Origin: Lucifuga dentata
Taxonomy: Eukaryota > Chordata > Actinopteri > Ophidiiformes > Bythitidae
DNA: 64,000 nt
Direction of reading: 5' to 3'
Assembly (NCBI GenBank): GCA_014773175.1
Contig: VXCM01000131.1
Span: 310,001-374,000 of the forward strand
In this document: in pieces, positions 1 to 11,543 of the stretch
Position numbering within the stretch: position 1 is the stretch's first letter
Layout: every line of letters begins with the position of its first letter
Translations under genes and position numbers: made by a program
Notes under the pieces: generated by a model
Database searches by the model: none
The model's input: the letters and a program-made list of their open reading frames with translations, nothing else
What the model was told of the DNA's origin: nothing

Positions 1-3000
1 ACGACCCCAAACAGGACAACTGTGACGCAGGTACAGACCAGATTCATCGTGTCCCTCTCTGCCATCATGAGCAATGTGCAGCACGTAACATCCATTCCCA
101 ATGTTCATTTTCACAGATCCAACGTCTCCGACCAAAACTAATTCTCTGCCTGGATATGGAAGAAATGGGCTTCATCGGGTAAGAGCTCACACAGTCTTAT
201 TTGAGTACTTCTGATTATGTAACCACACACTGCTCAATGTAACAAGGAAGTGGAACTTAACTAAGTACATTTACTCAAGTTCTGTACTTAAGTACAATAT
301 TGAGGAAATTAATTTGACTATTTCCAACCTGTGCTTATGAAAATCATGAAAATCCACAAAAAATGGAGATACATGGTTCTTTACCTAACAGGATGAAAAA
401 TCTTATATCTCCTTTTTTTTTTTTTTTTTTTTGTATGTTCTATCAGAGTCTGTGACATATGTGACCAGTTGGGATTTTCATTTCAAAATTCTCATTATTT
501 CAGTCCAAAATCACCAAAATGTCTTGTTGAGTCATTCCATCATGGTATTTATAGTTTTACTTCCACCAATAGAGTGACAATTAGTATAATTTTATAGAGG
601 ACACATTATGCAGATTTCCATATTTTTGTTTTCATTTTGGAATCTATTTTGAAACCTTTGCAATGCTTTAATTTGCAAAAGACACATGTATCCATTCACA
701 CACACACACACATGCACTTCACACTGAGTAACAACAGGCTGTTTTAGGTATTGTCTCTTTAAAGCTGCTTCCTGGAAAGCCTGCTCTGTTCTGATTAGTC
801 AGCTGTGACATAACGATTGCTGGTCAAATGATTACTTGCCTCATATTTTAAGGGTGTGTCTTACCAGGTGTATTACATGTTGATGTAAACATGTTATGGA
901 AGTAAACGTCTAATCTCAAAAGAAGCTTTCTGGTCAGATAAGGACCTATGGGTTTGTCTTATTGGATGCATTTCTGTCAGCGTGAACTCTAAGCTTTGCA
1001 ACTTTGTTTAACACATATTTGCCACTATATTACACTAAAAATGAGAGAAAATAACTAAAAAAGCACAGTATGTCCCCTTTAATCAACAAGCAATTGCTAA
1101 CACTTTCAACACAGAATATCTTGGTACCAGTGCCATGAGCACAAATTCCTGCTCATTTATTATTCTTTGTGATTAAACCTAATTCTAGTCCTAAATCAGT
1201 GGTGAAATGCCAATATGTTAATACCTGCCATGTTGTCTGTGTTTCCATAGCCTCAATCCACAGATTTCACGCAGTACAACAGCTATGGCGACATGTGTGG
1301 AGGAGGAAGAGGTGAGAGCTGCCACCAAACAAATCTGCTGCCAATTTCACCAGAGCTATTCAGCATCAATATTGAGAAATGGCTTGCTTTGTGTACATAA
1401 CTGGATGTACATTTTGAAATATTTGCATAATGATTCACAATGTGCCATCAGGGACAGCAGAGTTATAGATAGTAGCCTGACAGGGGACTTGACAGCAAAA
1501 CCATTAACTGTGAGTCTCATTTTCTGTCCCATTTTGTCTTGCAGAGTTTCAGGTATGTCTCTCATCTGCTTTTTTTTCACATGACATGCCCCTCATCTTG
1601 CACATATTTGCTTGCCTGTGGGTTGCAAGAGACACCTTGCCCTGAATGCACATCGCCCACTCCTGCTAAAAGCTTGCATCACTGTCAACTACTAAGCATG
1701 CAGTGCAGTGATTTAGAAAGCCTCTGCTATGGAAAATAACATAACTGAACCACTGTACTGCACGTGTAACGTACATTCATACCCTCATCTCCTTTTGTTT
1801 GTTGTTTACCAATGTTTCCTATCAAGCTAAATATCACATTTGAATATATGATTTTGAAATTCATAGAAAACCTACAGAAACATTGAGGAAATGTCTACAT
1901 GAACCACCTTTGAACACTTTATCCGTAACTGAACCATATGCAAATGACTTGCTTCATCCAGTGAAAACAGTGGCCACTGTCATGAGTGGACATGTTCATG
2001 CCATTGACCCACTCCCCTTCCACTCTATTACATTTGTGTATGTTTTATTCTTTAGCACATTAAGGATGGCCGTGCAGCACTTGCAAGGATGGACAGGGGA
2101 GTATCTATGCCTAATATGTTGGAACCAAAAGCAAGTATCTCCTTCTTTTTGTGTTGATGAAAAACTTGTAATCTAGACTGAAAAATGCTGTAAAATTTAT
2201 GTACCATGTAAGTGCATTTTAACACAGAGGATAAACTGCTTCAGCAACAATTTACCCTCGACAATCTGGAAAAGGGAGGAGAAAGCAGAGGAGCGTACAG
2301 TCTTCTTTAATTGTATTTGGGGACATTGGTGGAAGACATACGATGCTAAAGACTTGTGTTAGCTGGATTTCTGATCGAGCATGCTGCTTCAAGAGCTGCC
2401 GAGTCACTCGAGCGCTTAGCATGCTGGCTTCTCCATGCTCATCTGCACATAGCTTTGACCTGCAGTGGCTGGATACTGTATGCAGCATACAGTGGAGAAT
2501 CCAACACCAAGACTGTCATCCAAACAACTCATATCACTATATACTGCTCAGTATATAAGAAAGTGTAAGTTACTGTGTGGATATGAGTTGGTCAGAGTCC
2601 CACAGAACTTCTAGTTGCTTATTAATGAGCATTTCAGGTAAATTAATGGTTATGCATTTTTAGAAAAGAGAAAAGTAGAAAAGTAGACACACTGGCTTTT
2701 CTAGGGACTTATTTGGCCTACATTGCTAAAGTGTTTTTTTAGTTTGTATCATATTACTCTAAGAATAGAAACCTTCACATATCTGTTTTCATGTTTTTTT
2801 CCGACTTGATTGCACGTCTCTACACCAATAAATCTGTGTACAGATAGCACCATGCATTTCCCCGACAACCCAATCAACAGCTCTCACTCCCAGTCAGCCT
2901 CCTCTCACAGGCCTGTTCTCCCACCCAGTGTTCCCTCTGATTCACAAAAAAACTCCAAAGTTTATAGTTATTTTCTCACAAAACCTTCTGCAGCATGACT

Positions 3001-3467
3001 CTTAAGTTTGTAGATTTGACCTGTTTACTGACAAGTGTCTCCTTCCGAAGGTGTATCCCTATGAAATGCTCATGATAACGAGTAGAGGGAGAGCTAAACT
3101 GCCCAGGGATGTGGACAGAACCAGACTGGAGGTATCCTTTTTTCCACACCATTGTCCACAATTGATACTGGATTTGTCTACTTTGTGTAAATGATATGTT
3201 ACACAAATATTACTGTAGCAAAGAATGTGCAGCATCCATTGCTTTTTTGTCATTCTTGCAGTGATCCCTTTGTGGTTCCAATGCTAACCACAACCCCCTC
3301 CCCCATCCCACCCTCCCCTCCTTTGTTTTCTCGACCTTTGTTCTCAATTCTAGCGCCACTTAGCACCCGAAACGTTCTTTGACATCTTTGGAATGGAGAT
3401 CCAGGAGTTTGACAGGCTTCCCCTGTGGAAACGCAACGACATGAAAAAGAAGGCCAAGCTCTTCTAG
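1..3467 (+). CDS. ablim1: Actin-binding LIM protein, C-terminal part (ablim1-like), partial
   Basis: This is the 3' end of an abLIM gene, a cytoskeletal adaptor that binds F-actin through a C-terminal villin headpiece. The exons I join are 1-30, 117-178, 1251-1311, 1545-1552, 2056-2130, 3051-3131 and 3354-3467 (stop TAG 3465-3467), and all phases agree. The visible protein includes [41 protein letters not shown], then [14 protein letters not shown] and a headpiece ending [13 protein letters not shown]. The LIM domains lie upstream of the window. Linker and headpiece wording match the abLIM family. The choice of paralogue 1 over 2 or 3 rests on neighbouring habp2 (both on human 10q25) and is an inference. 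Intron 2131-3050 has a GC donor and exon 1545-1552 is only 8 nt. The first exon, 1-30, is the least certain. Confidence 0.88.
246..311. repeat. Teleost interspersed repeat (AAGTACATTTACTCAAG type)
   Basis: GGAAGTGGAAC-TAAGTACATTTACTCAAG-TACTTAAGTACA lies in an abLIM intron. It shares its phrase order with the longer copy at 12722-12888. The pattern is one I recognise as very common in fish genomes, probably a non-autonomous DNA transposon. The class is not proven here. Confidence 0.6.
591..1082. mobile_element. MITE, TTAA-flanked, AAAGGGGACA ends (copy 1)
   Basis: The right end is TATGTCCCCTTTAA (TTAA 1079-1082). The left end is a worn form of TTTAAAGGGGACATATTATG, starting near 591. Phrases such as CAATGCTTTAATTTGCAAAA and CAGGCTGTTTTAGGTA recur in the copy at 5055-5446. 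TTAA targets suggest a piggyBac- or Kolobok-type family (inference). It fills most of the abLIM intron 179-1250. Confidence 0.6.
1545..1552 (+). other. ablim1: 8-nt microexon of the abLIM gene
   Basis: AGTTTCAG sits between a TTGTCTTGCAG acceptor and a GTATGT donor. The preceding exon ends with one spare G and the next begins in phase 0, so the microexon supplies G-AG TTT CAG. That gives GGREFQHIKDG, where mammalian abLIMs read GGVRDYQ-x-x-PDG at the same place. The protein match is the main support. Confidence 0.8.
2131..3050 (+). other. ablim1: GC-AG intron in the abLIM gene
   Basis: The exon ends CCAAAA and the intron starts GCAAGT, the canonical GC-donor context. The acceptor is CTTCCGAAG at 3050. 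Joining gives [12 protein letters not shown], the expected abLIM reading. No in-frame GT donor is available nearby. Confidence 0.75.
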
Positions 3468-4435
3468 CACTCAGAGCTGCATGCATATACTGTACATTCA
3501 TTCAGATAGCACACAAAAACTGTAATCTAGATGTAGATTTTGGTTTATTTCTTTTTCTTTTTTTCCTTTTTCCTGACATAATCAAGGAAGCTGTGAAATG
3601 GACTCTTTTTGCTCTGATGCTTCCAGAGACTGTGAGCTGAATGATTTGTCCAGTTCTACTTGCACAGGAAACAAGAAATGGGAATATCTTCCACGTTCAA
3701 AAATGACAAAGAATGAGAATGAATGTTAAATAAGTTCATGTTATTTGGTTTGACTGCGCTCGTTTTACTTCTTGCTTTGCTTTGAATGGAACTGCCTCCT
3801 TTTCTTTCTTGCTTGTTTCTTCCTACTATTCGTTGCTGTTGATTCCTGTGGAACTTTGTAAGAACAGTAGAACCTCATGATGCCATTACGAAACGTCCAT
3901 GCTCGTAGCTTGAACAAGGGTCGGCTTTCCCTCACTTGGGCTGAAACGGATTTTAGTCCAAACTTTGCAAGAATCGACTCAGTGAGTCTTTGAATAAAAA
4001 GCCACTGGGAAAGCAGTTAACCGACCCAACAAGTGTTTTACTGAATCTAATGAAATACACACTCATCGTCAGTCTCCTTCCTGACTAATGCACACGTCAA
4101 ACATTCATATCTGACCCTAACAAAACAAGAAAATCTCTCTCTTCTCAGGCGCTCATAAACACGGCCAGACACTTTCCCTTTACCTGTATTGGAATTACAA
4201 ATCTTATTAATATATTTTAATGCCGTATCCACCAGTAACCAACAAATACATAAAACACCTAATGTACGAATCAACTGTATTTGAAAGTACTGTTTTATAA
4301 ATGAAACCCACACTGCCATTTGTTGTATTGAAAGCCAATAAAGCTTTAAATCACCATGAACCATATGATCCTCGGCTATACCAAAGGTACCCAACCGCTT
4401 CTTTTCTGTTTTCTTCTTTGTTTTTCACCAATAAA
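3468..4435 (+). other. ablim1: abLIM 3' UTR with candidate poly(A) signals
   Basis: No gene follows the abLIM stop for over 4 kb. AATAAA hexamers occur at 3993-3998, 4337-4342 and 4430-4435. The first is the most likely end of the transcript, but the exact cleavage site cannot be read from sequence. From about 4436 to 5054 I see nothing beyond AT-rich sequence. Confidence 0.5.
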
Positions 4436-5054
4436 CACAATGGTTCAGCAACCTTGCACAGAAATAGTGTGGGAGGCATTTTGAGGACTAGTTCACTGAT
4501 AGTACGGGACCAATCTGAGTGGACTTGGTTGACCTCCTGGACAAATATTGAATATTTGCTGCCCCAGATCTTTTTACATCATCCTGGACTTTCACTCTGA
4601 TACAAATAATTGTACGGCTGCATCTTCAAATTTTGCGTGAAAGCAAATATTCATCAATAAACAGAATAGTGACCAGTAACCATTGAGTATTCATGTGGAA
4701 GTTCATTATTTTAATGAACTCTTTCTGCTTTTTTTAAAGTGGCTTTTCTCTGGAGTCATATTGTGATTAATGTTCTGCAAAAGAAGATAGCCAGAGAGTC
4801 TGCTATTCATATTTTAATACCATTGAATATATAATAATTATTCTGGGAACCTTGTTGTGAAACTTAAAACTTCTGAGGAATAATGAGCACTACTTCTATC
4901 TTTTTATAATTACAGACACCTTCAGTGACCCATTTGTCACAAACATGTACTTTACTGCTGGTTATTTTCTAAAGCATACTTTACTTTTTCCAGTCATTAA
5001 TGTGGTTTTCCTTCAAATCAGGCAGCCACTGGTGTCAGTTCACATCAATTTAGT

Positions 5055-5446
5055 TTAAAGGGGACAAATTATACAACTTTCCATGTTAGTTTTAATTTAG
5101 GCTCTTCTAAAACCTTAAATATGCAATGCTTCAATATGCAAAAAACAAGACTTATGCTATAGTCTCCTCTGCAGCACCATTGTGGACACTGAGCAAAAGC
5201 AGGCCATTTTAGGTACTGTCTCAAGACCCCCCNCAAAAAAAACAACTCAAATGTGTTTCAAATGAATTCATATGGAGCCCCTAAAGTCCCATAAAAGGAT
5301 TTGATTTTTTAATCTTGTGCGTACAAGATAATTATCTTGTGCGCACAAGATTAAAAAAAATTATTTCCCACAAGATAATTATATCGTGCCTACATTACAC
5401 TAAAGACATGGATAATCACAAAAAAAACAAAAAAAGTCCCCTTTAA
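5055..5446. mobile_element. MITE, TTAA-flanked, AAAGGGGACA ends (copy 2)
   Basis: TTAAAGGGGACAAATTAT at the left and AGTCCCCTTTAA at the right are inverted ends, with TTAA at 5055-5058 and 5443-5446. Internal phrases match the copy at 591-1082. It carries palindromic inserts at 5312-5351 and a single N at 5233. Confidence 0.7.
5312..5351. repeat. Two adjacent palindromes inside the MITE
   Basis: 5334-5351 is a perfect 18-bp palindrome (ATCTTGTGCGCACAAGAT). 5312-5329 is an imperfect copy of it, joined by an AATT spacer. A third related piece, CACAAGATAATTAT, follows near 5370. The unit resembles a short tandem palindromic repeat. Confidence 0.7.
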
Positions 5447-5750
5447 AAAATAAACTTGCAGAGTCTTAAAACTTGTCAGTTTTTTTTTTTTTTTTTTTTT
5501 TTGTCAGTTATGGTAATGTGCAGCCTGTTTTAAAATCACTGTGGCACATTCAAGTCCTGCTGGGATATGCTGATTCAGGGTTTGATTTTCCAACAGTAAA
5601 GTTGCACAGCAATACTGGCTATTGACTTTATTACCACATATTAACCTCAATTTGACAAATAAGAATGTTTAATGGACTACTTATCTCAAGCATGTGTGAA
5701 GTCTTATGCTGTACTGAGATGAAGTAAAACTGTTTGGCTCCCAAGAGGGC

Positions 5751-5879
5751 AGGAAATATAAAAAAAAAAAACAAAAACAAAAAAACATGGTGTGCTTTGG
5801 AAAAATAACCAAAANAGGAAATATAAAAAAAAAAAACAAAAACAAAAAAACATGGTGTGCTTTGGAAAAATAACCAAAA
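5751..5879. repeat. 64-nt direct duplication around a single N (probable assembly artefact)
   Basis: 5751-5814 and 5816-5879 are identical and separated only by N at 5815. This is the signature of two contig ends that overlapped but were not merged. Confidence 0.85.
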
Positions 5880-6756
5880 GTAATTTGAAGCGTACAGTAC
5901 ATGCTGTAAAAGGACTAAAAGATGCAGAAATACAGGTATGGTCCTTTAAGTGTCACCTTGGGAATTTGTAGATATTTTTAGCATGTTGACTGACAGGAAC
6001 TGAGCAGGTCAAATGCTGCCACCCTTCTCTCAGGAATCAGTTAATACATCATCTGTATATCATGCTGTCATAGGGGGCATGTGAACTGCTTTGGCCACAA
6101 CTATTATAATTTTCCTCCCAGAGACCCTGAACACAGACATTTGAATTACAGGAGATGGGAGATGGCTGCCTGCAGGGTCACAACTCTGTGCCAAAAGGAT
6201 CAAAGGGAAATGTTTCCACCTCGATTGGTGACAGCAACACAGCTTCACATTCCATAGAAATAAGGATCCCTTAATTTTAAACTGCACCTTGAAATATCCC
6301 TTTAATTTTCACATGAATTAGTAACTTAAGAGGTAAAATCACTAATTGTGAAACCCTTAATCTTGCTTATGCTACTCAGTTTGGTATTAAATGTATGATT
6401 ATGGTGTTTCATCACTTGATTTAAGGTTTATATATCCTGTTTCACCACTTGATTTAAGGTTATATATGGTCTGTCCCCTAACCTTTACAGAGTCTCCTAA
6501 CGTGAAGTAAGGCAACTTAAGGCATTAAAATCGGTTACTGCATATGAGGGGTTAATTTAAGAGATAATTAAGGCATTTTTAAGCTTTAAGTGATTTTTAA
6601 CCAGTGATTTGTTTAAACCCTAAAAAATGATCAATGATGCATTTTTCCAAAATTCAGGTAAATTCTGCCTTATTGTTATTCACTGAAATTTTGCACATTT
6701 AGTTGTCTATGATTGCTTTTATGTCCAAAAATAATTGAAATATATCTATTTTTTCC

Positions 6757-7256
6757 ATGCTGGTGGTTTTGCATGTTTGAGTCCAATAAATGCTACATTC
6801 ATTACATTGTTGCCAACCATTTTCCAAAATATAAAACAGTTTTTTTGTTTTGTCTATTTTGCCAAATCCCCTAATCTTTCAAAATGAAACAAAATGAACA
6901 AAATGATACACTTACCTTAAAATGCAATGTTTCACCAGCTAAGGCCTGGTTGCTTAATTTTTCTGGTAAAAGCAGGTATAGATAGATTAGATGGACAGAC
7001 AGACAGACTTTAATGATCCTGAGGGAAATTTAAGCAGTCTTCTCCCCTGGGACTATATTCCCTGGTGAGACATATCTTGTCTTCCGTGTTGGATCTGATC
7101 TGGAGGTAGGAAAGACAATTCCAAATTGTACTGCTTGAGTAGTATTTTTTTTTTTTTTTTTTNTTTTTTTTTTTTTTTTTGGAAGATGGTTTGGCAGTAA
7201 TGTAACATGTATGTGGGTAGTATTTATGGGGCTCAACCATGCAAAACCACTGGTAT
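6757..7256. mobile_element. TTAA-type element, AAAGGACCATACC family, degraded copy A
   Basis: The left end has GGTTTTGCATGTTTGAG. The right end has CTCAACCATGCAAAAC and GGTATGGTCC. Internal phrases (CCCCTAATCTTTCAAAATG, GGGACTATATTCCCTGG) match the copy at 63687-64000, so these two form a subfamily. The copy contains a poly-T run broken by N at 7163 and the unrelated insert at 6978-7031. Confidence 0.65.
6978..7031. repeat. Fragment of a common fish repeat end (GATAGA / GACTTTAATGATCC)
   Basis: A GATAGATTAGATGGACAGAC microsatellite runs into ACTTTAATGATCCTGAGGG and GAAATTT. I recognise this as the worn 3' end of a very abundant teleost repeat. The family name is not assigned. Confidence 0.5.
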
Positions 7257-7569
7257 GGTCCTGTATTCACTGAAAGGTTAGAATCTGGCAGGCTTGATCT
7301 ACTTATTTTTGCATGTGACAAACTAATAAAAAATAGAATAAACTATTTGAAAGCTGTGAGTTCATAAGCAGAAGACTTTAAAAAGATCAAGCTCATGTAA
7401 GTGTTAAGAAATTTCCACTGACTTCTGCCAGTCACCCTTGCCTTTGTTGCTACTGAGATGAATGCTGCTAATAAATCATGGCATGCTTCTTCTTCTGCTG
7501 CTGCACTTTACCACATAAATCCTGCTGATGTTGAATTGATTTGTGCTGAATATTTCTCCTTTTCTACAG

Positions 7570-9260
7570 GAGATGTTAGAAAAGCATCAGGAGAATCTTC
7601 GGAAACAAAGAGAATCAGTTAAATACAGACTGAAAAAATTGGCAGTGCGACAATCAGAAATCACAGTAAGTTGTGTTTGTGTGGCTAATACCAGTGTCTG
7701 TCTTCCTGTGTGTGCTCACATGATTTTACCAGTAAACAACACATCATCTTACTTATGTGTTGCTGAAATCTTGTACCTGACTCAGAGAAAGTCATCGGTG
7801 ATAAGGCAGAGCATCGTAAGGAAATACGAGGAGATCCAGGCAGTCCTGCAGGAGGACCTGAGGATTACCCTGACCCACCTGGAGATGGAGGAGAGGGCTG
7901 CTATCTCGGCCCTGGATGGGCTCATGGACCGGAACTGTTCTCTCATCCAGGAGATAGAGCAGGACCTGGCCAGACTCACCATGGCACTGGAGCAGAGAGA
8001 CATACAGCCTGATATTTTGGTGATTGCAGCATTTCATTATGAACTTGACAGGAACAAGCAGTTTCCTAAATATGCGTCACTTTATGTCACTTGAATTTTA
8101 GCAGTAAACTAAAGTGTAGTTGAAAGAGAGAACCAGTATGAAGACAGAATGCCCAGATCTGGCTAAATGTTTGTCAAAATGTAGAGATTTTAAACTAATT
8201 TAATTTAGATTTTTTTGCTTTTCCTTAGTCTTTCTGCTCTTATCCTGCACAGCAAGACACAGACATAAATGACAGGTATGAAATCAAAGGCCAAACAGCA
8301 TCTGCAATAATTAGTAAAACATGATTTTTTTATACATCATTCAAGCAATAGCTGAGGTATCTTTCTCTTTGGTCTGACCCCTGCAGAGTGATGGATGTAC
8401 TGAACAGGTCAGACCCCAGCACTGTGAAGCTGGATGAGGCTAAAGCTGATCAGGTCCTCGGCCTCACCAACAACATGTTGCAGCTGATACGCTCCCAGAC
8501 TCCTGTAACCAAAAAACTCATCAGCAGCTGTCAGTTCACATTTTTAATCTTTGTATTCATCTTGCTAATGGCCCTCTTTAGTATTTTGGTTTTTGAAACA
8601 ATGTTGGATTTGTGTCTCCAGACTCTAGCGAGGTGTGTCTGGATCCAGAGACAGCCCATCCGAAGCTGATCATCTCCCCTCAAGGCGACAGCGCTGCCTA
8701 CACAGACACCTGGCAGGAAGTTCCTGACCTCCCAGGACGTTTTGACACCACCCTCAATGTCATCAGCTCGCAAGCCTTCAGCTTTGGTCGCCATTACTGG
8801 GAGATAGATGTGACTGGGAAGACATACTGGGAGCTGGGCGTCACCTATCCCACCATTCCTCGGAAGGGCAACACAGAGGACTGCTGGCTCGGACGGGGGA
8901 GCGAGTCCTNCCTATCCCACCATTCCTCGGAAGGGCAACACAGAGGACTGCTGGCTCGGACGGGGGAGCGAGTCCTGGTGTGTGGAGTTCTTTGATGGGG
9001 AGTACACAGCCTGGCATGGAGGGGTGCCCCATCAGCTGCCTGTGACGAAACATTTCTCTCATATTGGGGTTTTGTGTAGTTTCTCTGCAGGATTTGTGAC
9101 GTTCCTTGAGGCAGACAGTATGACACCGCTGTTCTCTTTCTGTGCGGGCGCCTTCTCAGGCTGCCTCCACCTGGCTGTATGTCCTGGTCATGACCACAAT
9201 GGCACCAACTCAAAGCCTATTGTAATCTGTAATGCTCACAACCTGAACAGTGATTTCTGA
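7570..9260 (+). CDS. TRIM-family protein, coiled coil + PRY-SPRY, RING/B-box exon not found
   Basis: The exons are 7570-7665 (96 nt), 7786-8019 (234), 8253-8275 (23), 8387-8529 (143) and 8622-9260. The 96/234/23 ladder and its phases are the classic TRIM coiled-coil exon set, and match the complete TRIM at 17629-19865. The coiled coil includes MLEKHQENLRKQRE. The last exon has the PRY motif LDPETAHPKL and the SPRY motif FGRHYWEIDV, ending NAHNLNSDF. The last exon is interrupted by a 66-nt duplication plus N (8844-8976). Removing those 67 nt leaves 572 nt and restores the frame to the stop at 9260, for 1068 nt in all. No RING or B-box exon is seen upstream as far as the abLIM gene, although single-N joins at 5233, 5815 and 7163 could hide one. 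It is either a truncated or decaying TRIM paralogue or an assembly loss. Confidence 0.8.
8844..8976. repeat. 66-nt duplication around N inside the SPRY exon (artefact)
   Basis: 8844-8909 and 8911-8976 are identical around N at 8910. The extra 67 nt shift the reading frame of the TRIM SPRY domain. One copy alone gives GRGSESWCVEFFDG, a normal SPRY reading. Confidence 0.92.
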
Positions 9261-10908
9261 GTCAAAGCTCCACAGAAAAATTTAATTTCTTGCCGTGATC
9301 AAATTTTTCCTTTTTGAAACAAGACTAAACTTTCTCCAAATAATGGAATTTATTTTGAATGACATATAAATCACAATCAGTTTAACATGAGGCAAGTGGC
9401 AAGTAAAATTTGGGTACCACTTTGTTGAAAGGAGGGACTTGCAAGCCACAACTAAGTCTCAAGTCTTGGCTTGTCAGTCTTGACCTGAGACTCAACTTGG
9501 AAATGGNAAGCCACAACTAAGTCTCAAGTCTTGGCTTGTCAGTCTTGACCTGAGACTCAACTTGGAAATGGCTGCCATAATGGCAACCAGTTCCAAGGGA
9601 AACAGATGAAACAGATGATAATCCAAGGAACTACAGATGAAAATGAGCTTTAAGCTAACTCTGGTACAATACATCAAATGGCAATATTTATGTTTAGCAT
9701 TGTACATGGTCCCTTTTAAATAAATAAATACCACTAAATAAATGATAGATGCTCTATAGGAAGCAGGGACAACTTGGGTTGCCAGGTTGTAAGAAACTCT
9801 TCTCAACGTGTATGTGTTGAAATGACATTGAAATGGACAATGCCATTACTTACATTCTGCAAAGATTCCAGATCAAAAAACAAAACAAAACAAAACAAAA
9901 AAAAACTATTACTAGCTTATGAATATTCACAGCTGCAATGTTTTAGTGTTTATATACTCGTTATTAATATCTTATGAACTATTTGTAGCTAGAGTTGATG
10001 ATTAGAAATCAACTAGAGTTGATTATTAGAAATTGAGAAATCTTGATCCTTTAAAAGGGGATTTTTCACTACCTGGCAACCCAAAATTAACTTTTCTTTA
10101 TGACTTGTTAATTATCTATAGAATATTAATAAATTATTTATTGTAATTAATAATCCTCTGAGTTACAACTCATAAAATGGTACCAAAATTTGTATAAAGT
10201 GTTTGATAAAAATAACATACTAGGAATCATGTTTATTGAATTATCAGATGATTACACGGCAACGTTGAAAGTATTTCGCAACATTCTTCTTCATATCAGA
10301 GCCATCTGTTTACACATTCTATCTTTATGGCAAAATCTAGTTAGATGTTTCAATTTTAGTTGAAAATCTTACAAATTAGTGCAGTGAAAAATGATGTTAC
10401 TGAATTCTAAACTCAAACTATAAGACTTAGTGATCTTGTAAATTCATAAAGAGAACTGAGAGCAAATGCTAATTTATCCTGAGATGCACCTTGTGTGTGT
10501 GTAAATCCAAAGTCGACTTTCAAACAAACATTTCATTCTTTGCAAATATGCTCTCTGATCCTCTCTGCAGCTCCATGCTGCAGCCGCATTCACTACAGTA
10601 CATTCAGTTTTTATGAATTTTAAAACAATACCGTTTCCACTGTTGCAAAGAACATCCTCCACTTGTGCCATATAATCATGGGTTCATTATTAATTTGATG
10701 GGTGAGCAGTTTTCTACTTATTATCTTTTAAAAAAAAAAAGAACCATCCAAGTGCACAATTGTGATCAATAAAACTGACTCAGCAGGATTGAATGGAATC
10801 CTGACAATACAAAGGTTAGTGTACACAAATGTTTAGAAAAGTGAGAGTGATTTGCCAGACCACACACTCTCAGTTACTCTGCTGCGTGTCCTCTGATTCT
10901 CTGCCATC
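9261..10908. other. Intergenic, TRIM to habp2
   Basis: This stretch is AT-rich and has no gene. It contains a 64-nt duplication around N at 9507 (9443-9506 and 9508-9571), an AAAAC-rich run near 9876-9906, and two imperfect copies of ACTAGAGTTGATTATTAGAA near 9988-10035. The last 150 bases form the habp2 5' UTR and promoter region, with no clear TATA box. Confidence 0.6.
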
Positions 10909-11255
10909 ATGAACCTGAAGCTCCTCTTCTTGTGCCTCTTCGTAGCGGTGCTCATCATACCTGCAGAAGTATGTATCTCCACTGCTTTACTGCAATTATT
11001 GCAAACGTATGGAGTCAAATTTACAATTTCTCACTGATTATGCATCTTGCTGTGAATAAAATGCATTTCAATCAATTCATTTGCTACATGTTCTACATGC
11101 ATCATCATTTTTATGATGATGCTAACTGGCATGTTTTTTTGTTTTTTTTTTTTTAATTAGCTGAGAAAACATAAACACAAAAAACATGGGCATGAGCATA
11201 GACCTGACAAATACAAAAAGAAAGGAAGACATCAGGATTTAATTGCTGGTAAGTA

Positions 11256-11290
<35 letters not shown>

Positions 11291-11512
11291 TTTTCTAGTT
11301 CATTGATTACATATTTATTATCAATATTTAACATGTGTAATCAGAGAGAAAGTGTTTTACTGTGCACAGTACTGAAGAGGGGACTCTCTCTGTTAAATCT
11401 CAGCAAATGTGTAAGGTTTTAAGGGTAAGAGAGAGAAAGAAAAGCACAACAATGCATTATATCTAATCAAAAAGCAATGCTTTAGATATTTTCTTCCAGA
11501 TCTTAGATAACA

Positions 11513-11543
<31 letters not shown>

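Noticed and set aside
1285..1584. Open frame starting ATGGCGACATGTGTGG as a separate gene
   Set aside because: It overlaps the abLIM exon 1251-1311 in another frame and then runs into intron sequence.
2249..2568. Possible extra abLIM exon or SINE in the GC-AG intron
   Set aside because: No acceptor/donor pair keeps phase, no abLIM wording appears, and no Pol III boxes or A-tail were found.
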